DNA from: Meandrina meandrites | Taxonomy: Eukaryota > Cnidaria > Anthozoa > Scleractinia > Meandrinidae | Length of the DNA: 64,000 nt | Assembly (NCBI GenBank): GCA_963693305.1 | Contig: OY855903.1 | Location: forward strand, 25,750,455 to 25,814,454 | Reading direction: 5' to 3' | Shown: positions 57,186-64,000 of the stretch, one piece after another | Layout of the letters: the number at the start of each line of letters is the position of its first letter | Numbering within the stretch: position 1 is the first letter of the stretch | Translations under genes and position numbers: made by a program | The notes under the pieces: generated by a model | What the model saw: the letters and a program-made list of their open reading frames with translations, nothing else | Told to the model about the DNA's origin: nothing | Database searches by the model: none

Positions 57186-60100
57186 GTAATTACCTTGAGA
57201 TAACAGTGTACTGAAGTCTTATCAGTCTTTTTGACTCTGTGATTAGTGATTTATAAGAGTGATAAAATGCTAAACATGTCCATTCGGGTTCATTGTAGGT
57301 GGGTATCTAAAACGGAAGCAATTATAACAATTTAGTTTTACTTTGATGTCGTGACAATATTACTTTTTCGTTGTTGTTACTTTCAAGACCTTGCATCCTT
57401 AAGCTTTAAAATATAATTTATACATGCCATCTAATCATTTGTTTGACTTCTAAACTCACAACTTAGAACTTAAAAACAAATTGAAACAGATCGTTGTCAC
57501 ATTTTTACAATTGTACAGGCAATGATATCGCGTTTAGTTCCGCTTGTGTAACTTTATGTAGTTAAAGGTAGAATGGCCTTAAAACCTGTACTGGTAATAA
57601 CATACAGTAACCAAGATATTTGGTTTTAAGAACAGCAGTGTATATTACTGGCAACAGAATGGTCACAAGCTTAACATGCAATTACATGTATCAAACTGGG
57701 GATTTTGTTTTGATTTACCTCAAAAAATTCTTAGAACTACATGTAACATAAAAGAAAAGTAAAGCAATCAGTAAACATAATTATATGTGGCTAAATGTAA
57801 TTTAGGCTAGGTTAAACACGAAACAATGCTGGCCAGCAGTATCTCTCAGGGTTTTGGTGCGGGGTGGCCAGGGGTTTTGTGCAGGGGCCCGCACATGGCT
57901 TACAGTGTAGCTTCGGATGTCAAGTCATTCCGCGTTTGTTATCGCTTTCGATAGTTTTCTCGCTCAGTGCTTTATTCCCGGCCCTCCCTTTCCCTTTTGT
58001 CATGGTAAGTATGTGGTAAGTATCTGTGTTTCCACTGTTTTTCAGTGTGACGGTGCGGGGTGGGTGGTTGCCGCTCACAGGGTTGTCATGGATACCCTAC
58101 GCTTTTGGCTCAGCTGCACTCGTGGCTCCACCCTCCTTGTTGGCACCATTCCCCAAGCTCATCTATTGTTGATGAGTTTAACAACTTGGTAACTTGAAAC
58201 AATAGGTTACATACTGGTAATTTGAATACTTTGGAGTGGATAATTAACAAATCTAATTATGTAGGCATCACACAGGTATTAAATATTTTGTTCAAGTAAA
58301 CTTTCATCACCAACTGCTGTACTTGGGGATAGTGCTCAAAGGGACAATGGTGCCAGGCAAGATATGAGGATCGAGTCAGGGCACACGGGTTTCCATGTCA
58401 ACCCTTAGAGCGGCAACCACCAAGCACTTTCACGCTGATAAAATCAGTGGAAATTTGCCACTTAAGAAAGTAGAAGAAAAAAGGGGCGAGTTGCTTGATG
58501 GACCAAGTAGTAGATGAAACAAAAGATTACAAGCCATTTTGTCCCCAGTAACTTTTATCTCTCACAATGATATGTACAGTAGGTTATACCTCTAACAGTT
58601 TGTCAACATTGGTTACATGTAGCTTAGCTCTTCTTTATGATTTTCATTTCATATATTTACAGCTCATATTAGAGATCCTTCTGGTATAATCCACTCTGTT
58701 AAAAACTGGCGCATCAGACTGGTTGAAATGTCTGCCACGCACCCACCTCAGCATGTCGTGAACAAACTGTTGAGTGAAGTTGTGTCACGAACACAGCCAC
58801 TCAACACTGACCCTAGTACGCTGACTCCAGAAGCTCAGGCAAGAGGTGAGGGTTAGAAATTCGGCTTTATTTAAAAGGAGAGGTTAGAAACTATCACTGA
58901 TGTCATGTGAACAATCAGACACACTTGATGTGCTTGTACATGGATCTCTGTAGCTCTGCACTGTTGTGAAATTGTCTGCTTTTACATGTACATGTATGTA
59001 CATAATATATTGTGGAAATTCTCTCTCACAGAGAGGAAAAGAGTGCATGGTAAGATACAGGTGTACAGTAGTATGTGTTTTCTTAGGCTGGTCATTGGGA
59101 TGGATTTCTTGTCCTCTCAGTAAAAAGAAGCCTGGATTTTACATTATAGACTACATGAACATATTTACAAGGAGGTAGTACACTGTATACTTACAAAAGT
59201 GTAGGATTTCCCTGACTCTAGTAGGATTTGTCTTTTTGTAGTTGTCAGTGAATATGGTAGCGATGATCACTGTTTCATTTTTTGGTAAAGATCTGACAAG
59301 TCATGTACTGAGTAGTAGCCTTAGTCAGACTGTACAGCTAATAAACATGTACAATATGAAGTTGTTGAAATCTTTTTTCATTCCTTCACAGCATCTGCAC
59401 CTTGGTTTGAGGCCTTTCGAGATTGCTTCTTTCAACTGGTGAAACCCTCTGATCATGAGTTTATTAGGCACTTTTTAGCTTGTATCCTTTTACCCATTAA
59501 AATTAATTCTTCACTATTCACATTACATGTACATATATGCACCTTCAATTGTAATGTTTTGTAGCACAGCATACTTTAGTATTTGGGTTAATACATGTAT
59601 GGCATTTTGCCTTTGATTGCTCCCTGCTGCAAATCACTTCTTAAAGAATTGTTGTGTAAATTATGTAATCCCAAACAACTTACATGTACATGTATTTATA
59701 TCTTCTGGACAGCATTTGTTGTTGTTATATAGCTGGAATTTTTTCTCCAACAGTGTGCTCTCTCACTGGTTATTTTGAGATCACATGATATCTAACAATA
59801 AAACTGTTTTCCCCCAGAAGCTTGTGTACCCGTGCAATGCATTGGTGGCCATTCAGCATACTTGTCGACCTGGCTCATGCAGGACAAGAATGCAAGCAGT
59901 GCAGAAAAAATTCCAGTTGGCCAATATCCAAAAAGAAAAAAAATTGAAAATATGGGAGATTGCTATGAGTTTGAAGGTCTCAATTTTTTGAGCTTCTTAT
60001 TTGGGTTTTATAATTATGGGTTAAAAGTATTGAAAGTACTGGCTTGTACATTTGATTTTAACTTTTAGCTTTTTATAATTATTAGTTTATTTCTTTTTGG

Positions 60101-60342
60101 CCAACTGCATTTCTCCTGCACGAGCTAGACAAGTATGCTGAACGGCTGCCAATGCATTACACAGATAAACAAGCCACTGTTTACTATACTTTTGATCAGT
60201 CCAAACAAAATTTCCTGCAGCATCTTGAAACATCTTTCGGTGTACATGTACAGTGAGTGTGATTTTGATGACAGTGATGGTGGTGGTGGCAGTGGTGGTG
60301 ACAGTGACGGTGGCAGTGATGGTCACTTTGACAATGGTGATA

Positions 60343-60378
<36 letters not shown>

Positions 60379-63300
60379 TGATGCTTAATGTTGTTTCACT
60401 CTGCTAAGGGATGGAGGGAAGTGACTTTCTCTATATTCATGCAATGGAGAAAAAAAATTCCTGCAGATGAGTAGGACTTAAAAAGAAATTCCTGCACCGA
60501 AAATTTTTTACCCCCCCCCCCCCCCCCCCCCCCACCCTCCAGTTATTTCTAATGGTCCGTCCCTAATTCCTTTAATCAGCTTACTGATTAGTAACATGAT
60601 TACTGTTGTGTAAACTGTACAATGTACTGTTAGTTTAAAAAGCATTATCCTTGACAGTCAATTTTATCAAAGGCCTGATTGTTGTATCTTCACACCATCC
60701 TGACCCCATGAATGCGTTTGCCAATATGAGTTCACAGCAGTTGGAACAGCAGTCTGAACAGCATGGCCATTTCAAGTGGTTCAGCAATACTGCATTCAAG
60801 TATCACCTGCTTTTACATGACGTCAGTGTTGGCGAGGAGTCAAAGTAAGATCCTGTGGTTATGTTTTACGATAATTATTTTTCTTCCTTGGAATAGCTGA
60901 GTAATTTCCTGTATTTTAACCATTGCTATTCTATTTGTATCTGTTGTAGTTAGAAAATGAATTTCAGGTCAAAGTGATTTCAAACTACTGTACTTTGATT
61001 TATATTTCTTCATTTTTTTCCAGATTTATTACCATTATTGTTAAACAAAGAAAAAATACAAATAAAACTAGTCTGTAACTGGAATTTTTTGAAACTTCAA
61101 CATAACCTGTACATGTAGTGGGTTAAAGAGCAGTGTTAAGTTTCCAAGTCTGCTGAGCAAACAAAAACCAAACAACAAGGAAAACTGTACACTGTGGACA
61201 GTGCGTAATACTACATGCATGATGTACGCACCGTGATAACATTAATGTGTAATAAATAAATGGATGTAATATTTTATCAACCCTCCAAGTTAAGACCATT
61301 TTAGTCGCCATGGCGACTAAAATTTCGGAGCTGGCGACTAAATTGGAACCGAAGTCGCCAGCCTGGCGACTGAAATTGAGGAGAAGGATTGAAAGCGTGA
61401 GCTTAATTAGGCAACTAAAATTTTTCATTGGCGACCAAACTTGAGCAGTCGGTGGCCAAATGGCCACTAAGGAAAAAAATAAACTTGGAGGGTTGTTTAT
61501 GAAGAATTGCTTTGGGCCAAGCTGGCAAAATAGTGGGAAGAACAGTACTTGTACTAGATGGTTCAAATGTACCTAAAATATGGAGTTCCCTGGCTCAAGT
61601 CCTTCATCTTGCTTCTACAGTACCACTCAAAAGTAAGTTATCACTTCTCGTCTTGAGAGACGAGAGTCTCGTCTCTCGAGTCAAGAGTCTCATCTATCGA
61701 GTCGAGAGTCTCGTCCCTTGAGACAAGAGTCTCATCTCTCGAGACGAGATTCTCGTCTCGCGAGAGGGTGGTAACTTACTTTTGAGCGGTACTGTACATG
61801 TAGCTTGGTTTTGTTTTTGGTAGGATAATTGTTCAATGCTCAATGAAAAACTGAAACTACATGTACATGTTCATTGTAGGTGCTATTGATTTATTAAGGT
61901 AACAGATCTCATGTCTATTTATGTATTTATTTATTTATTTTTTCTTGGATGTTTTGCAGGGCGGAAGCTGTTTACCAGAGTATGAAGTCTGTATATGGTA
62001 CCCATGCTTGTCACATGTTACAGATCAACTCTGTTAATAACACAGGCTGCAATCCACTTCCTAACCTTCCTGATCCTTGGAGCCAGTTTATCATACCGAC
62101 CAGTGAAGACACACTGGTAAGTGACCAGCTATAGCTGACTGCTTTGAAATGACTGTCGATGATCTTGTTCCACAAGCAATATAACAGTCATTACAGCATT
62201 AACCAACTGGAGAAAATAGTCACTGAAAATGGTATTTTAATCCACAGTTTACCAGTGGTACAAGCAGTTTAGTTTACTTGATTGTTATAATTTCACTCAA
62301 ACCTGTGAAGACCAAACAGAAAGCAATTAGCAACACGCAGGGCTGCCACTAATTTTTCATGTACAGGGTGTAGGTGGGAAAAGCAAAAGAGTAGCAGGAG
62401 GACAAACGCCTTTCTGGTGTTAAGCTGGTTACAGACTGTAGGCTTGCCAGTGGTTTTGTGTCAAAGTAGCTGGACTCAAACTCATGGAAGACAGGGGAAT
62501 TCCCTGGCTGCCGGCCCTGGGTGACAGCCCTGAACACAACAGGAACATGAATAAAAGAAATTCTGTTGTACTTGTAACAAACATAATGTACTTGTAACTT
62601 TGCCTTTTTATGATCAATGGAACTTGCTCATGTTTACCCTGGTGAGCGCTATTAGAACTGCAGAACCTAAAAATACTTGCAATATTGGTGCATTGTACTT
62701 TTTTGTATGAAAATATATGAATTGATGTATAATTCACTAGCCCTGGCTAAAAGTTTTGCTGAAAAAAATGATATTTGACCTTTCTTCAATATTACAAAAA
62801 ATATATATATGTAATTATAATGATACATTTCTTTTTTCATCTAGATTTTGTTTAGACAAACAGTAGTAGTGTTGTTCTTTAGTTCTTTAGATTTTTTCAT
62901 ACTTTTACAGTGTGCAGTGCATACACTGTAGAAGACACCAGAAATTAAAGACAATAGAAAATTTAAAGATTTCTGCTGGGAAAAGTGGAAGTGTTATACT
63001 CGGTTATCTTGTGCTCCTTTCCCTCTCGTTCCACTATCTTGAATTGTTTTTTTTCAAGGACTGGGATGATGATGAAATGGATGGAGATGCCCAGTCTGTT
63101 GAAGATGATCCTGAGAACTGTGCTGTCGACGAAAACTTTGATCCTGAGGCTGCAGTCAATGAAGAGACAGATGGAGGACGAGTCCGCAGCAGTTCAGGTC
63201 CAATTCTGATTGGTCCACTGACGTTTGACGATGGGCCAGAACCTGAAGATGATGACTTGCTGGATAAGAAACCAACGAAACATTTTCCTGCGAAACAGAA

Positions 63301-64000
63301 TGAGAAACACCATCATCATCTTGCTAGTCATTACCGCTACTTCTCCAGTCGGCAGTTCTCTGGGGGCACAAGAGGTGTGGCAGCTCAGAGAAACCATGGA
63401 TTGTGCTTGAGCTTGAGTGACCATGACAGGATCAAGATCTTTGTTCACGAGTTGGGTTATAGAGGACTGCTGCAGTATATTGAGAAACTGATGAGATATC
63501 TTAATGACCAGGTACAGTGAGTATTCTCATCTCCATAGCCCTTTTTGCTTTTCTTAGCTGTCAGGGCCATGGCACAAGAAACGAAGGGCTCTGGAGATAA
63601 AGGATTTCTAGTCCTAGATTCTCTGTAGGACTTCCGGTCTTCATGTATGTAGTCGTGATGTTTCTGTATACTGTATGGGAGAGTCATGGCATCTTTTACA
63701 TGTACTTCCACTCATTAATTAATTAATTATTGAATTAATTCAAAAATCCCATGAGAAGTGAAAAGGGCTAGAATAATAAAATTAATAATAAATAAATATT
63801 TATATAGCGCCTATCCATGCCTGCTCTAGGTGCTTTACAATAATGATAAAAAAAAGAGTACGGAGATTACAATACAGCTGTAAATCTTAACAATTAAAAA
63901 TGTGCATTGAAAGTAATAAAAAGTAAAAATCGCTAAGAATAATAGGGTCTGTCGATTTCATGAGTTCGAGTTAGAAATTTCGAGTTTGAGTTAAAATATC
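57029..64000 (+). CDS. trappc8: TRAPPC8, trafficking protein particle complex subunit 8 (5' half)
   Basis: Plus-strand exons: 57029-57185, 58663-58845, 59392-59481, 60673-60844, 61960-62116 and 63059-63511. They give 404 codons in frame, and the gene runs off the right edge. The N-terminus MAQCTQSAFEFIQSAFCPMV, followed by AVMCSEDAEK and LSFVEMVRPF, aligns directly with vertebrate TRAPPC8 (Trs85 family). Later blocks also match: PWFEAFRDCF, FKWFSNTAFKYHLLLHDVS, AEAVYQSMKSVYGT and LSDHDRIKIFVHELGYRGLL. TRAPPC8 is a scaffold subunit of TRAPP III, which activates Rab1 in ER-Golgi and autophagy traffic (known). The full protein is about 1400 residues, so roughly a quarter is seen. Exon 6 carries an acidic insert, and the region before LSDHD is poorly conserved. 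Introns 1 to 5 all hold repeats. Confidence 0.93.
58030..58460. mobile_element. palindromic element in TRAPPC8 intron 1
   Basis: Imperfect inverted arms at 58040-58155 and 58322-58455 (GGTGGTTGCCGCTC and GAGCGGCAACCACC; TGGCACCATT and its mirror). Confidence 0.65.
58663..58845 (+). CDS. trappc8: TRAPPC8 exon 2
   Basis: After TATTTACAG: AHIRDPSGIIHSVKNWRIRL to STLTPEAQAR plus one base. Donor GTGAGG. Confidence 0.92.
59392..59481 (+). CDS. trappc8: TRAPPC8 exon 3
   Basis: After CCTTCACAG: ASAPWFEAFRDCFFQLVKPS, DHEFIRHFLA plus one base. Donor GTATCC. Confidence 0.9.
59830..60175. mobile_element. foldback element in TRAPPC8 intron 3
   Basis: Arms GTGCAATGCATTGG..CAGCATACTTGT and the mirrored ACAAGTATGCTGAACGGC..GCCAATGCATTAC. 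Similar to sequence at 32500-32870 inside the 6.4-kb element. Confidence 0.65.
60277..60380 (+). repeat. GGT/GAT microsatellite
   Basis: GGTGGTGGCAGTGGTGGTGA grading into about 12 GAT units. It forms an open frame with an acidic tract that is repeat-derived. Confidence 0.9.
60430..60572. repeat. dispersed repeat end with 23-bp C run
   Basis: AAAAAATTCCTGCA-type motifs, then C at 60511-60533 and TTTCTAATGGTCCGTCCCT (60546-60564). The last motif also ends a repeat at 43978-43996 and, in part, at 22186. Confidence 0.65.
60673..60844 (+). CDS. trappc8: TRAPPC8 exon 4
   Basis: After TTATCAAAG: C-L-I-V-V-S-S-H-H-P-D-P, to LLLHDVSVGEES plus two bases. Donor GTAAGA. The acceptor was chosen because it restores ..FLAC-L-I-V-V-S.., matching the vertebrate ACMLVASS block; a CAG at 60655 would not. 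Confidence 0.85.
61279..61494. mobile_element. 216-bp TIR element with GGCGACTAAAATT motifs
   Basis: Ends AACCCTCCAAGTT and, inverted, AACCCTCCAAGTT, a perfect 13-bp match. In TRAPPC8 intron 4. Confidence 0.8.
61618..61794. mobile_element. 177-bp TA-flanked MITE with palindromic minisatellite
   Basis: Ends CAGTACCACTCAAAAGTAAG and, inverted, CAGTACCGCTCAAAAGTAAG, TA on both sides. The interior is a repeating self-complementary GAGACGAGAGTCTCGTCTCT type unit. Tc1/mariner-like by ends and target. Confidence 0.85.
61960..62116 (+). CDS. trappc8: TRAPPC8 exon 5
   Basis: After GTTTTGCAG: K-AEAVYQSMKSVYGTHACHML to DPWSQFIIPTSEDTL. Donor GTAAGT, phase 0. Confidence 0.93.
63059..63511 (+). CDS. trappc8: TRAPPC8 exon 6
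   Basis: After TTTTCAAG: DWDDDEMDGD (acidic), then a variable stretch with a His run and the conserved LSLSDHDRIKIFVHELGYRG .. IEKLMRYLNDQ. Donor GTACAG, phase 0. Confidence 0.9.
63523..63774. mobile_element. MITE family B copy directly after the TRAPPC8 exon 6 donor
   Basis: Starts ATTCTCATCTCCATAGCCC, 11 bp into the intron, and shares the interior with 49617-49928 in inverse order (ACTTCCGGTCTTC, GGCATCTTTTAC). The right arm is shortened, ending GGGCTAGAAT. Confidence 0.8.
63785..63850 (+). repeat. dispersed AT-rich repeat with TTTATATAGCGCC motif
   Basis: TTTATATAGCGCC .. TGCTCTAGGTGCTTTACAAT, a short motif pair I recall as widespread in invertebrate repeats. Source element unknown. Confidence 0.45.

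Noticed and set aside
57917..58192. 91-codon plus frame in TRAPPC8 intron 1
   Set aside because: Lies in a palindromic repeat; alignment of TRAPPC8 joins 57185 to 58663 without it.
60135..60407. plus-strand frame with poly-Asp
   Set aside because: Translation of a GGT/GAT microsatellite within TRAPPC8 intron 3.

Overview
The window is animal nuclear DNA. It has spliced genes with GT..AG introns, AT-rich intergenic sequence and very dense DNA transposon debris, plus one near full-length LINE and tRNA-headed SINEs. The style of the repeats, the many calmodulin-like genes and the TRAPPC8 sequence fit a cnidarian, probably a stony coral. That assignment is inference; I could run no database search.

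Minus strand, 0 to about 54 kb: a tandem family of calmodulin-like (EF-hand) genes. From right to left they are CaM-P (53728..48639), CaM-N (about 41401..35919), CaM-M (27231..19989), a broken copy CaM-O (14177..13203) and the multi-module gene polyEF-L (10698 to beyond position 1). All keep the animal calmodulin exon pattern: an exon that ends on or just before exon 2, a 31-bp second exon, a 144-bp EF1 exon, one exon of about 246 bp for EF2 to EF4, and a short last exon encoding E-F-x-x. In P and N the first exon ends exactly on the ATG, as in vertebrate CALM genes, giving cytosolic proteins of 153 and 150 aa. In M and L the first exon instead encodes a 45-aa leader with a secretory signal, so the products should be secreted. 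In L the 4-EF cassette repeats in frame through fused linker exons, giving at least nine EF-hands (about 401 codons in view) before it leaves the window. No single exon of these genes is long, so the structure shows only when exons are assembled by phase.

The M and N units (about 19.0-28.3 kb and 28.4-42.5 kb) are a segmental tandem duplication. Each serves as the empty-site control for insertions in the other: a 6.4-kb PIF/Harbinger-like element in N, and a SINE, a 459-bp element, an 89-bp foldback and a pogo-like MITE in M. The duplication also shows that M has lost the EF1 exon and that the first exons differ between the paralogs.

15.2-18.9 kb, minus strand: a CR1/L2-like LINE with a 2A-like motif, PHD finger, APE endonuclease and reverse transcriptase, carrying one frameshift and two stops. 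About 42.5-48.6 kb and 54-57 kb are mainly repeats or unrecognised AT-rich DNA.

Plus strand, 57.0 kb to the end: the first six coding exons (404 codons) of TRAPPC8, whose introns hold several MITEs. The gene continues past the right edge.
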